Shown piece after piece: positions 23,801-31,373 of a stretch of 64,000 nt of DNA (the first letter of the stretch is position 1; each line of letters begins with the position of its first letter). The stretch is from Symbiodinium natans. Taxonomy: Eukaryota; Sar; Dinophyceae; Suessiales; Symbiodiniaceae. The translations under genes and the position numbers were made by a program. The notes below the pieces were generated by a model. The model was not told the DNA's origin. It did no database searches and saw only the letters and a program-made list of their open reading frames with translations. Location: the NCBI GenBank assembly GCA_905221605.1, contig CAJNDS010002435.1:410001-474000 (forward strand), in the 5' to 3' direction.

Positions 23801-26800
23801 TGAGGGGTTCAGGCGGTTTTTAGGGTTTCACGAAAAGGAGCTGCCAGTAAGGAAGAAAGCTCATGCTTCAGATCTGCCCGAGAAGCATCAGCTCCACCGC
23901 GATGACATTCGCATGCCTGTACCGACATGCTTTGATTTGCATGTTTAGGACCCCCTCGTTTCCAGATGGGGTGGAGTCCGGGTGGAGGGGAGAAGGGGCA
24001 GGTTACGATGCTGTTTCTGCTGAGCCGCTTGTCCCACACCCCGCAGAGATGCCGCACCAGCATCATGTATGGCTCGAAGTAGAGCGCCCTATCTGCGCTG
24101 TTCTCCGGGGACGCATAGATCCTCAAAGTGCCAGGCCCTAAGTTTCTTAAAGTCTTAAAGTTCGTGATGGCTCTGTCCAGAGCCCTAACTAACTCCGAAA
24201 CCCGAAACCCTGAACCCTAAGCCCCAAACCCCAAACCCCAAACCCTGAACCCTAACCCTTAACCTTAAGAGATGGGAGGGACCCCTGGAAGTTACAGAAC
24301 CCCCATGTGCACCTTCTGTCGTCCCTACAGTACCCCTATGATCCCTCATATTTTCAGGGTCCTTCCTTTAGTCCCTTGATAACCATGGGTTCCACTACTA
24401 CCCGCCTCGATACCCCCCTAGGTTCCCGACATAAATTCTATAAGGCCCTTTAGGGATAACCAAGCCCAAGAAAGGCTACTGAAGGGGGGAACTGAGTAGG
24501 AAAACCCTAAACCCTAAACCCTAATCCTAAACCCTAAACCCTAAACCCTAAACCCTAAACCCTAAACCCTAAACCCTATACCCATGACATCGCCCGGCTC
24601 CTCGGCATTGTGTTCTGCAGCTGCGCAGTGGTGACCAGACGACTCCAGGTGCTGTCGGAGTTGTTTTGCCGCATGCTCGCCTGAGGGGTTTAGGGTTTAG
24701 GGTTTTGGGTTTTGGGTTCAGGGCTTAGGTTTTAGGGTTTAAGTTTTTGGTTTTGGGCAATTTTTCTGAGTCCCAGATTGCACTCAAAAATCTCCTGGGG
24801 CCCTAGAAAAACCCGAAGATAACCCTACAATAATAATAACCCTACAATAACCCTGCAAGAATAATCGCCCTCGCATGACCCTCACAGCCCCCCACCATAC
24901 ATTCTCTCCCCTAAACCCTAAACCCTAAACCCTAAACCCTAAACCCTAAACCCGTGACCCGTGACCCGTGAACCCTAAATCCTAACCCGAGTCGTAGGGA
25001 ACGCGGAGCCCTGAGCTCCGCAGGCTGCAGGGGGAGTCGGGGACGAGGGCCCCGTCAGCCGCCCCTTGCCTCGCCCTAAACCCTAAACCCTAAACCCTAA
25101 ACCCTAAACCCTAAACCCTAAACCCTAAACCCTACAAACCCTAGCAACCCTAGAAACCCTCTAGCCCTCCCTCTAGAAACCTTAGAAATCCTATAAACCC
25201 CCTAAACCCTAAACCCCTAAACCCTAAACCCTAAACCCTAAACCCTAAACCCCTAGAAGACTTTGTATGAAGACCGGCGACAAGAGGCCGGAAGACCCCG
25301 TAGATCAGCCATCTAAACACCAAAACACCCCACGTCTTGACCATGAACCCTAGGGTTTAGGGTTTAGGGTTTAGGGTTTAGGGTTTAGGGTTTAGGGTTT
25401 AGGGTTTAGGGTTTAGGGTTTAGGGTTTAGGGTTTAGGGTTTAGGGTTTAGGGTTTAGCGCCTTGGAACAAGGGTTTAGGGTGTTGTTTTGTGGTGGGCT
25501 CCGAGCGGCATTGCCAGCATTCATGAAGTCAGGGTTGGCTCCCTTGTCCTGGACCGAGAATGCCAGCCAAGGCTCCTCTCAAGGGGTTTAGGGTTTAGGG
25601 TATAGGGTTTAGGGTTTAGGGTTTAGGGTTTCGGGTTTAGGGTTTCGGGTTTAGGGTATAGGTTTAGGTTAGGAGTTCCGGGGGCTTAGGGACTTGAGGG
25701 GGGACGGCTTGGGGGCAGAGTTTTGGGCTTGTCCTTTAGGTCTTGAGGTTTTGACTTATGCTTCATTTAAGAAGTAGAACTTGCTCAAGGCCAGGAGCAT
25801 CAGGCACTGAAAGCCGAGGTGCTGCATCACCATCATAGGTAGTAATCCCCAGGCCACAGCAACTCATGAGGCAGTTCCTCTGCATAGGGTTTAGGGTTTA
25901 GGTTTTACGGTTCAGGGTTCAGGGTTGAGGGCTTAGGGTTTAGGGTTTAGTTCTTGAGACCCTGGCAAAACAATGAACTCCGAGGGATACTAGACCCAAG
26001 AGCACCCTAGGAATAAAAAGGTTGCCTTTTTTGGCTTGAAGGGGCTTAGCAGGGAACGCATGAGGGCCTACTCAGGGTCCTAGTAGCCCCAAACCCTTAA
26101 CCCTAAACCCGAAACCCCAAACCCTAAACCCTAAACCCTAAACCCGAACTACACCCTAAACCCCAAACCCTAAACCCTTGCAGCAAACACCTTTCCCAAG
26201 CAAACACCTTTCCCAAGAGCAGCCAACGGTGCGGGAGGCAGCAAGGTGTGAGAGGATGCGACGGCGAGGCGATGTAGGATGTACGGCAGCGCTCCGGGCA
26301 GCAGGACCTCATGTTTAGGGTTTAGGGTTTAGGGTTTAGGGTTTAGGGTTTAGGGTTTAGGGTTTAGGGTTTAGGGTTTAGGGTTTAGGGTTTAGGGTTT
26401 AGGGTTTGGCGTTTAGGGTTTGGAGTTCAGGGTTTGGAGTTTAGGGTTTGGGGTTTCAGCAAGTGAGGCGTTGGAGGTAGGGTTGAGAGCACGAAGTGTT
26501 GCTTTGTGGACACGAGGCGCGTGACAAGTGCAAGGACCTACGACTAGGCTCCAGGGTCGTTATCCGACCCTAAATCCTAAACCCTAAACCCTAAACCCTA
26601 AACCTTAAACCTTGAACCCTAGACCCTAAACCCTAAACCCTAAACGAACAGCCCTGGGATTGAAAGGTTTTGGACCATCCCGCACACGGATGAGGAGTTT
26701 CCAGGCCAGGGCCTGACCCTAAACCCTAAACCCTAGACCCTAAACCCTAAACCCTAAACCCTAAATCCTCTCTATCCTATAGATTTAAACCCTATTAACT

Positions 26801-29549
26801 TTTTGGTGCATGTACCCCCCGTTGTTGAGCACTTTTTGGTGCCATCGGCACCGTTCTTGAGCCATTTTTGGTGCGTCGGCACCGTTCTTGAGCCATTTTG
26901 GTGCGTCGGCACCGTTCTTGAGCCATTTTGGTGCTTCGGCACCGTTGTCGAGTGAACTGTATGTTTCTTAATGTTATGGGATTCTTTGGGTGGGTGGGTT
27001 TGTTCCTAAGCCTGGAACCCCCTAATGACTAGTGCATGCTAGAACAGTGGCCCTCTAGACCCTAAACCCTAAACCCTAAACCCTAAACCCTAAACCCTAA
27101 ACCCTCAACCCTATTTGCTGCGCAACTGAGGAAGCTTGGGATGGCTCCAAACCCGTAAGGAACTCCTTAACTTAGTGCTTCCTGGTCTTTCTGGGTTCAG
27201 GGTTCAGGGTTTAGGGATTAATTCGGGTTGAGGGTTCAGGGTTTAAGGGTTTAGGGCTTAATTCGGATTTAGGGTTTAAGGTTTAGGGTTTACGGTTTAG
27301 GGTTTACGGTTTAGGGTTTAGGTGTAGGGTTTGCAGGATAAGTACCAACCAAATCATCTTCTCCTGACTACCCCCTTACGAGGCCCCAATCCAAGGAAGT
27401 AGCGAAGCTTCCGGAAATAACGGAAAGCCTCCTTGAGAGATAAGAGGAACGCAGGGATATTGAATCATCAGTTCAGGACTTGGAAAGCAGGAACAGCGAA
27501 GGTAAGCAGCCGAGAGGAGGAGAGGAAAGAGGAGAGGAGAGGAGAAAACCCTAAACCCTAAACCTACACCCTAATCCGATGGGGGGGAGGAGGAGTCCAG
27601 CCCCAAACCCCCACATCCATTCCTCCCGGGGGGTCCATTTTCTTAACGCTTAGGGTTTGTAGGGTTTGTAGGGTTTAGGGTTTAGGGTTTCGGGTTTAGG
27701 GTTTAGGGTTTAAGGTTTAGGGTTTCCCCTTTGGGGAGAGGGGTACTAATCCACGCTCGGATTTGGGGCGATCAGGTACGGTAACTCTTGTGGACAACTG
27801 GCTACCACTCATGACAACCCTACTGCCAACCACCTCACAAGCATCTGCAAGGACCCCATGAACTGCCGAACGACCAGCAGCTGCCAGAGAAGCAGCAACA
27901 GCAGCAGCACTGCTCCAGGCAGCAGCCCGCGCGCTCTTGCATGTCAGCCGTCACCCACCAGGGGAGTCCTTCCTCAAGGGGCAGCGAGCTGCCCAGGAGT
28001 TCACATCCCAAAACCCAAAACCCAAAACCCTAAACCCTAAACCCTAAACCCTAAACCCTACCCCTAGATCCTAAACATGGCCAACACGTGTGCTCTGAGG
28101 CACAAAGAAACTTGGCGTTGCGCCTTTCGGGGTCTTAGCGTTTAGGGTTTCTTGGCACAGGGCTTAGGGTTTAGGGTTTGCCAAGATTCTCCCCCATTCG
28201 TGGTGGCGCACGCATCCTGGTGTAGGTCCAGGAAGACATACACACCTCGGATCTGTGGCCCACCACCGCAGACGAGGGGCGTGCCCAAGTCCACGTTTGT
28301 GTTCCGTCTTAAAAATAGGGGCGCTAACCCTAAACCCTAAACCCTAAACCCCAAACCCTAAACCCTAGTGGTCCATTTTTCCCAAAAACCCGCGGGGGTT
28401 GGGTTCTCGTTTAGGGTTCGGGGAGGCTGCGGGGGGCTCGGCTTTCGGGTTCCCGGCTCCGCCTTGTTTCTGGACTGAGGCCTGCCTAGACTGTAAGAAA
28501 CAGGGTTTAGGGTTTAGGGTTTAGGGTGTAGGGTTTAGGGTTTAGGGTTTAGGGTTTAGGATTTAGGGTAACATCTGGCGGGGCACCTGCGTCTCCAAAG
28601 GCTTTGATCGTCGCGTCGAGCGCCGCAGCATAGGTAGGATCCTCGAGCCAGTCCAACCCGAATCCTAAAGCATCCAGAGTTCGAACCCCCTACACCCTAA
28701 ACCCTAAACCCTAAACCCTAAACCCTAAACCCTAAACCCTAAACCCTAAACCCTAAACCCTAAACCCTAAACCCTAAACCCCAATCAAAAGGGGGCGCCG
28801 CAACAGCATGGGATGCTCTCAGGACTGCCGCGCCGCCACCATGTTCTCTCAAACCCCCGCACAGCTCTGCAAGCCCAACCCAGAGTTCGAAGCTCCTAAA
28901 CCCTAAACCCTAAACCCTAAACCCTAAACCCTAAACCCCGGCGCTCGTGTCGAACGGCCTATCCTGAAGAGTCCCAAGGCGTGTCACCGACCATCCAGCT
29001 TTAGTGTGGTTACATCATCAGCACGTGCATTTCCATCAACATGTTGTTACATAAGTATCACACAAATACATATCTACTACCATGTAATGACATGTAGCCA
29101 AACCCCAAGCCCTAAGCCCTGAACCCGAAACCCGAAACCCTAAACCCTAAACCCTAAACCCCTAAACCCCTAAACCCTAAACCCTAAACCCTAAACCCCC
29201 AAAACCCTAAACCCTACACCCTAAACCCTAAACCCTAAACCCTGAAGGTGTTTCCGGCAAGCCGCGATCTCCGCGCCGTTGGACGGAAAGGCCCCCGCCA
29301 TAAGCACCCCCAGGCGGACGCAAGGCACCACCTTAGGGTCTAGGGGCTTAGGGTATTTGAGGTTTAGGGTTTAGGGTTTAGGGTTTAGGGTTTAGGGTTT
29401 AGGGTTTAGGGTTTAGGGTTTAGGGTTTAGGGTTTAGGGTTTTGGGCTCTGGATGCCGCCCGATGTTTCTCCAAGGGTGAGAACATCCCCTTTCAGCCAC
29501 ATAGCTCATCAGTTCCCCTGACATGTCGATCCCACGACGATCAGATGGC
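12654..29549 (-). CDS. Glycoside hydrolase family 5, endoglycoceramidase/cellulase-like; many small exons
   Basis: I assembled this gene from about 20 islands that keep one frame across AG-ended introns. Read 5' to 3' on the minus strand, the motifs follow GH5 (clan A barrel) order: VRLGVLMAG, VYVFLDLHQD, GLPWWV, EPWLAFSV..NAGN, YFEPYMMLVRHLCGVWDK, NVIAVELNEPPLGGLPN with the acid/base Glu in NEP, SPIAIDN, LILSFHYYAPP, VPVWLSEYWE with the nucleophile Glu, MADKLAL, ATTYWQYADTTYT and WYMY. GH5 enzymes cleave beta-glucosidic bonds of glucans or, in endoglycoceramidases, the glycan-ceramide bond. The LDLHQD and NEPP motifs favour the endoglycoceramidase-like branch. Exons are 17-84 bp and introns run to 3.1 kb, loaded with telomere-like repeats. 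Exons between 27,931 and 25,575 and between 25,510 and 24,121 are missing from my model, as is the true start upstream of 29.5 kb and the 3' end. Whether it is expressed or a decaying copy cannot be told here. Confidence 0.75.
12955..13170. repeat. Composite GGGTACAGGGTTTAG repeat block
   Basis: A 14-15 bp composite unit alternating a GGGTTTAG unit with GGTACA, GGTAGA or GGTATA is repeated about 12 times, then flips to CCCTAAA-type repeats at about 13,190. It lies within a GH5 intron. Confidence 0.85.
13327..13354 (-). CDS. GH5 gene micro-exon, ADTTYT
   Basis: Acceptor TTAAG|GCG; 28 bp encoding ADTTYTQTE plus one base; donor G|GCTTGG. The next exon completes TEGWYMY. Confidence 0.7.
13769..13808. 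repeat. Dispersed CCCAGACTCCTGAAGTCAGC motif, copy 1
   Basis: A T run, GGAACCCAGACTCCTGAAGT, CAGCTGGGAAA, next to a CCCTAAA array. An almost identical copy, also next to an array, is at 62,609-62,647; a diverged copy is at 330-363. Confidence 0.8.
13892..13927 (-). CDS. GH5 gene exon, ATTYWQY
   Basis: Acceptor TCGCAG|GAT; 12 codons DLGVPATTYWQY; donor TAT|GCTCCT. It joins to ADTTYTQTEG. Confidence 0.75.
14041..14166. mobile_element. Dispersed short element, GGGTCCCTTCTAGGGG family
   Basis: Starts near AAGGGACCCTC and ends with CTTCTAGGGGTCCCTCCTTA. A relative with a similar 3' end (GGGTCCCTTCTAGGGGTCCC) lies at about 34,328-34,504. Terminal sequences are loosely inverted; no coding capacity. 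Classed as a small non-autonomous element by pattern only. Confidence 0.5.
14604..14645 (-). CDS. GH5 gene exon, MADKLAL
   Basis: Acceptor GCCAG|GCA; 14 codons ASAQEMADKLALST; GA-type donor ACG|GACATG. Joined product SEYWEASAQEMADKLALSTD matches the helix after strand 7. Confidence 0.75.
15164..15206 (-). CDS. GH5 gene exon with catalytic nucleophile
   Basis: Acceptor CTAAG|G; encodes KLGGVPVWLSEYWE; donor GAG|GCCGGG. The Glu of LSEYW is at the GH5 nucleophile position at the end of strand 7. Phase 2 from the upstream exon joins perfectly (HLGSKKLGGVPVW). Confidence 0.8.
15512..15634. repeat. Telomere-like array, about 17 TTTAGGG units
   Basis: An uninterrupted run of perfect TTTAGGG units. 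It lies 55 bp downstream of the ankyrin stop codon and about 300 bp upstream (in minus-strand terms) of the GH5 nucleophile exon. Confidence 0.97.
15688..17269 (-). CDS. Ubiquitin-like plus ankyrin repeat protein, three exons
   Basis: Exons 17,269-17,148, 16,982-16,817 and 16,707-15,688 add up to 1308 bp, 435 codons plus stop. The ATG at 17,269 is chosen because MLRVRMLSGEEV begins a ubiquitin-like domain as in related dinoflagellate ankyrin proteins. Residues about 1-95 form that domain and a linker (LELVLLSFSGTSQT). Nine ankyrin repeats follow (core GNTALMLAARKGHVEVV, LLVEAGADK), and the C-terminus is basic. Ankyrin stacks bind proteins; the partner is unknown. Both introns are GC-AG. Intron 1 (17,147-16,983) is an introner element; intron 2 (16,816-16,708) begins GCAGGG. 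The gene sits wholly inside an intron of the GH5 gene on the same strand. A C tract lies 80 bp upstream of the ATG. I see no spliced-leader relic. Confidence 0.9.
16988..17144 (-). mobile_element. Introner element forming ankyrin intron 1, copy 3
   Basis: The element is flanked by an 8-bp direct repeat, TGCCTGAA, at 16,980-16,987 and 17,145-17,152 (TTCAGGCA on the coding strand). Splicing at TTCAG|GC and at TTCAG|G removes the element plus one copy of the repeat and restores CGC TTC AGG CAG, that is PPRFRQRLL. The target duplication thus supplies both the GC donor and the AG acceptor. Ends are the family inverted repeat (GGTTCATGGTAC / GTACCATGAACC). A short CCCTAAA stretch (17,073-17,099) sits inside, flanked by two copies of a 20-bp piece of the element. 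Confidence 0.9.
17345..17370. repeat. Poly-C tract upstream of the ankyrin gene
   Basis: About 17 C in a row on the plus strand, poly-G on the coding strand, 75-100 bp upstream of the ankyrin ATG. Possibly a length-variable site; no known promoter element is implied. Confidence 0.7.
17431..18110. other. Unique stretch upstream of the ankyrin gene
   Basis: About 680 bp without long telomere arrays. It holds a GT microsatellite (17,474-17,500), a truncated copy of the TGGGATGTTCCCC element (17,566-17,636) and a 26-bp poly-G run (17,857-17,882). A minus frame at 17,640-17,850 is open (with GFRPATGQTSRLWVFIGL) but not recognised. Confidence 0.5.
17566..17636. mobile_element. TGGGATGTTCCCC short element, truncated copy
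   Basis: Contains the family core GGGGTACTATAATCCC, then a TAAGGACAGTTA motif and the right end TAAGGGGAACATCC. The left end is degraded. Fuller copies lie at 57,462-57,552 and 40,536-40,702. Confidence 0.7.
18306..18364 (-). CDS. GH5 gene exon, MVELAKANA
   Basis: Acceptor GCAAG|GTC; encodes VSWEKMVELAKANAQHLGS plus AA; donor AA|GTGTTTAGGG, again formed by telomere-like sequence. The following intron is 3.1 kb long and contains the whole ankyrin gene. Confidence 0.75.
18552..18607 (+). mobile_element. Dispersed repeat sharing GGGATTCTATTCT core
   Basis: GGGGTCCCTTTGAGGGGATT, CTATTCTGTTCGGGGTCTAA and AAGGGGTAC match, as reverse complement, the sequence at about 47,944-48,000. Two diverged copies in 64 kb indicate a dispersed element; length and ends are not defined. 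Confidence 0.6.
19230..19276 (-). CDS. GH5 gene exon, FHYYAPP
   Basis: Acceptor TTCAG|GA; encodes NRLILSFHYYAPPAN. FHYY is the strand 6 motif of this GH5 branch. The donor AAT|GCCCCT is inferred from phase. Confidence 0.75.
19586..19630 (-). CDS. GH5 gene exon, FQSYAE
   Basis: Acceptor GGCAG|GC; encodes TPSAAMKQFQSYAE plus one base; GA-type donor C|GACGCT. In phase it gives QSYAERNRLILSFHYY across the next junction. Confidence 0.7.
19640..20520. other. Unique stretch inside the GH5 gene
   Basis: Nearly 900 bp free of telomere-like arrays, between the FQSYAE exon and the next array. A plus frame at 20,072-20,290 is open for 72 codons, unrecognised. It may hold a relic of an inserted element. 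Confidence 0.35.
20731..20770 (-). CDS. GH5 gene, possible linking exon
   Basis: Acceptor TCTAG|GAA and donor G|GTGAGG. Thirteen codons (EGELQQPQKRCSQ) that start in phase 0 and end in phase 1, exactly the phases needed between the neighbouring exons. The sequence itself is not diagnostic. Confidence 0.45.
21285..21362. mobile_element. TGGGATGTTCCCC short element, partial copy
   Basis: Carries AAGGATTCGAATAGGG, the core GGTACTATAATCCC, GGCCTGTTAGTCTAAG and a right end GGGGGAAATCCCAA. The left end is missing. Confidence 0.7.
21410..21493 (-). CDS. GH5 gene exon, SPIAIDN
   Basis: Acceptor TCCCAG|GAG; 28 codons with LDKDPRIKSPIAIDNFSS and ending GASERQ; donor CAG|GCATAG. Relatives have a proline-isoleucine-alanine strand here. 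Confidence 0.7.
22070..22140 (-). CDS. GH5 gene exon, GGLPN
   Basis: Acceptor CGCAG|GT; encodes GLPNLCSTLTIWRQILGFYG then HVL. Donor CTG|GCGGCA is chosen because phase 0 then continues into ELDKDPR. An introner element lies just upstream on the minus strand (22,165-22,362). Confidence 0.75.
22165..22362. mobile_element. Introner-like element, copy 4, with telomere-like insert
   Basis: Left end GGGAGGTTCATGGTACT, right end AGTCCACGAACCTCCAAGG. The inner part has the family sequence (CCACTTACGAGCCCCCCTTA, GTTATAAGTACAGTGAGAAG). A TTTAGGG array of about 42 bp sits at 22,193-22,234 between two copies of GGTACT(C/T)ATT(A/G)ACCAG, so the insertion duplicated 16 bp of the element. It lies just upstream of the GGLPN exon of the GH5 gene. 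Confidence 0.85.
23454..23541. repeat. Telomere-like array, CCCTAAA orientation
   Basis: About 12 perfect CCCTAAA units. A TTTAGGG array of similar length follows at 23,660-23,772 in the opposite orientation, with the 17-bp NEPP micro-exon of the GH5 gene lying between the two. Confidence 0.95.
23621..23637 (-). CDS. GH5 gene micro-exon with catalytic NEP
   Basis: After TTGAG| it encodes NEPPL in 17 bp and ends at a GTGGGG donor in phase 1. A second in-phase donor 6 bp downstream would give 23 bp and one extra Gly. The Glu of NEP is the GH5 acid/base residue. Joined to both neighbours in phase it gives VELNEPPLGGLPN. Confidence 0.7.
23890..23916 (-). CDS. GH5 gene micro-exon, NVIAVEL
   Basis: A 27-bp exon between TACAG| and a GA-type donor CT|GATGCT. 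It encodes HANVIAVE plus two bases of the next codon. The next exon completes AVELNEPP, the strand carrying the acid/base glutamate. Confidence 0.75.
24026..24121 (-). CDS. GH5 gene exon, EPYM helix
   Basis: Acceptor TTTGAG|G; encodes IYASPENSADRALYFEPYMM followed by LVRHLCGVWDK. Donor CG|GCTCAG in phase 2 joins to the next exon to give GVWDKRHANVIAVEL, the expected helix to strand transition. Confidence 0.8.
25346..25459. repeat. Telomere-like array, about 16 TTTAGGG units
   Basis: Perfect heptamer run inside a GH5 intron, about 50 bp from the EPWLAFSV exon. Confidence 0.97.
25510..25575 (-). CDS. GH5 gene exon, EPWLAFSV
   Basis: Acceptor GAGAG|GAG; 22 codons starting EPWLAFSVQDKGANPDF and ending MNAGN, then donor AAT|GCCGCT (GC type). 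The motif order fits the loop between the HQD and EPYM segments of the family. The exons directly before and after were not found. Confidence 0.65.
26172..26216. repeat. 17-bp tandem duplication
   Basis: CAAACACCTTTCCCAAG occurs twice in direct tandem next to a CCCTAAA array. It may be a repair footprint. Confidence 0.8.
26796..26962. repeat. 30-bp tandem hairpin repeat
   Basis: Four to five copies of a 30-bp unit: GGTGCGTCGGCACCGTTCTT followed by GAGCCATTTT. Each contains the inverted repeat GGTGC-GTCG-GCACC. The unit also contains AGCCATTTTGG, shared with the dinoflagellate spliced-leader core, but the flanking bases differ. Confidence 0.85.
27931..27972 (-). CDS. GH5 gene exon, GLPWWV
   Basis: Acceptor TTGAG|GAA; encodes EGLPWWVTADMQER. 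The likely donor is CGC|GCGGGC, but the frame stays open further, so the 3' edge is uncertain. Confidence 0.65.
28190..28245 (-). CDS. GH5 gene exon, LDLHQD
   Basis: It starts after CCGAG|GT and encodes VYVFLDLHQDACATTNGG. The donor is GGA|GAATCT (GA type) and phase 0 continues into EGLPWWV. HQD is a family signature close to the substrate cleft. Confidence 0.8.
28571..28675 (-). CDS. Unassigned exon-like island
   Basis: After TTTAG|GATTCGG the minus strand is open for about 32 codons with balanced composition (GLDWLEDPTYAAALDATIKA then FGDAGAPPD). It lies between two GH5 exons that join in phase without it, so it belongs to another transcript or is chance. Confidence 0.3.
29241..29331 (-). 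CDS. GH5 gene exon, VRLGV strand
   Basis: AG|GTG acceptor after CCTAAG. It encodes VVPCVRLGVLMAGAF and ends CRKHLQ plus one base. The donor is G|GTTTAGGG: the telomere-like array itself supplies the GT. It joins in phase to the next exon to give CRKHLQGVYVFLDLHQD, as expected for this family. Confidence 0.75.
29495..29549 (-). CDS. GH5 gene, possible upstream exon
   Basis: After an AG at 29,551-29,550 the frame reads 18 codons ending GELMSYVA, then a GA-type donor (GCT|GAAAGG). It joins in phase 0 to the exon starting VVPCVRLGV, where GH5 relatives have a helix before the RLGV strand. Less certain than the exons below. Confidence 0.45.
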
Positions 29550-31153
29550 CTAAGCCCTTTTCCCTAAACCCTCCGAAGCCCTAAACCTTAAACCCTCCTA
29601 AGCCCTAAGCCCTAACCCCTAAGCCCTCCTAAGCTCTAAGCCCTAAGCCCTAAACCCTAAACCCTAAACCCTAAGCCCTAAGCCCTAAACCCTCAACCCT
29701 AAGCCCTAAACCCTAAACCCTAAACCCCCCAGGACCCCTCAACCCCCGAGCGATCCCCAAGCTCGATCCAAGCCATGCTTCGGCGCGAGGTGAGCCGTCT
29801 GCAGCGGGAGGGGGCTTGTACGCCATCCTTCGGCAGCTTCGGTTTGGGGTTTAGGGTTTAGGGTTTAGGGGTTAGGGGTTAGGGGTTTGGGGTTTATTTG
29901 GGGTTTCATAGGGTTTTTTGATGGGGGTTACTTAGGGGCTCAGGAGGTTATCCTTGCGCAGCTTCGGTTTGGGGTTTAGAGGGTTTCCATGGGGTTTTTT
30001 TATGGGGTTTACTTAGGGCTTAGAAGGTTTAGAGGGTTTATGTAGTTAATTCGTGTATATAGGGTTTTGGACTTTTCGAGCTTCCGGTCGCAAAAAAGTC
30101 TCCAGCAAATCCCCAAAAGCATAAAACCTTCTTGAAACAGGAGCTCGGTTCATGCCATGCCTCGAACCCGATTTACCTGCAGAGTAGCAGTAAGCAACCC
30201 CGATTTAGCAGGCATAACCCTGAAAAACTGCAGGTATTTAGGGTTTAGGGTTTAGGGTTTAGGGTTTAGGGTCCCAGGTAAGCCCCTATATCCGCAACCT
30301 CACGATGAGGGTTTTGGGCGTTGAGTCGGAGCTCGCCGCAGCGCCCTCGGCCATGGATTTCGCAAATGTTTGCGTGACCTCCGATTGAGGCTCGAGGTTT
30401 TCGGGCTTTCCGGTTCTAGGGCTCTAGGGTTTAGGGTGACATGTTCCCGCGACACGCACAGCCTGATGTAAGAAGGGTAAAGTATGCTCTCTGCTGAAAG
30501 TAACGCTGGGCCAACCACAGGTAGTGTATGTGTATAATACAAAAGATTGGGCTCTTTAGGTTCGCAAGCTCCGCTACACCCTGACCAAGGCCCTTGGACA
30601 AGGCACCCTAAACCCCACCTCCACACTCCCACCCACTGTCCCTAAACCCTGAACCCTAAACCCTTAAAGACTGCAAGGTCTGCATCCCAATGGGTTATCT
30701 ATACTGAATTTGGAACCCTAGCAAAAATTAATGTTTGTGCTGCTTCTTAGGAAATATCTACCGAAAATTAAAAATTTATTTCCAATACCCCTCAGTTCAG
30801 GGGACGAGCTGCTAAGATGGGTTGAGGGTTCCGACTCCCAGCACGCAGCCTTGCCATTTCGATGTTTAGGGGGTTTAGGGTTTAGGGTTAGGGGTTTAGG
30901 GTTTAGGGTTTAGGGTTTAGGGGTTTAGGGGTTTAGGGTTTAGGGGTTTAGGGGTTTAGGGTTTAGGGTTTAGGGTTTAGGGTTTAGGGTTTACGGGTTT
31001 AGGGTTTAGGGTTTAAGGGTTAGGGTTAGCGGTTTAGGGGTTTAGGGCTTGGGGTTAGGGTTTAGGGTTTAGGGTTTCGGTTTTGGGTCGCTTTTGCCCC
31101 GAGGCCTCGATGGGTCATAAATATGGCTTACAGATGGGCTATGATGGGTCACT

Positions 31154-31373
31154 GAAGGTTCATGGTTACTTAGAAGTGGGGCCAAACAGAACACACCTGA
31201 ATGCACGACTTACAGACTTCTAGGACCCGAAGTGGGGTCACACGTGCTCTAAATAGGCGCTAGAACCACAGCTACCTTACTTATAACCTTACTTAGAAGC
31301 TACCTTACTTATAACCTTACTTAGAAGCTACCTTACTTATTAACCTTACTTAGAAGTACCGATGAACCGAAGC
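31154..31373. mobile_element. Introner-like element, copy 5, internally expanded
   Basis: Left end CTGAAGGTTCATGGTTACTT; right end AAGTACCGATGAACCGAAG. Within it TTACTTAGAAGCTACC is repeated in tandem three times (about 31,279-31,355). The minus-strand 3' edge reads CATGAACCTTCAG, the same acceptor edge as ankyrin intron 1, so this copy could also act as an intron. Confidence 0.65.

Noticed and set aside
25255-25350. Minus island resembling a kinase fragment (TWGVLVFRWLIYGVF)
   Set aside because: No flanking kinase motifs, and the position fits a missing GH5 exon better, although no frame could be fixed.
26840-26935. Spliced-leader relics (AGCCATTTTGG)
   Set aside because: Only the 11-base core matches and it is part of a 30-bp tandem repeat; the CCGTAGCC and GGCTCAAG sides do not match. 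No intact spliced leader was found anywhere in the window.
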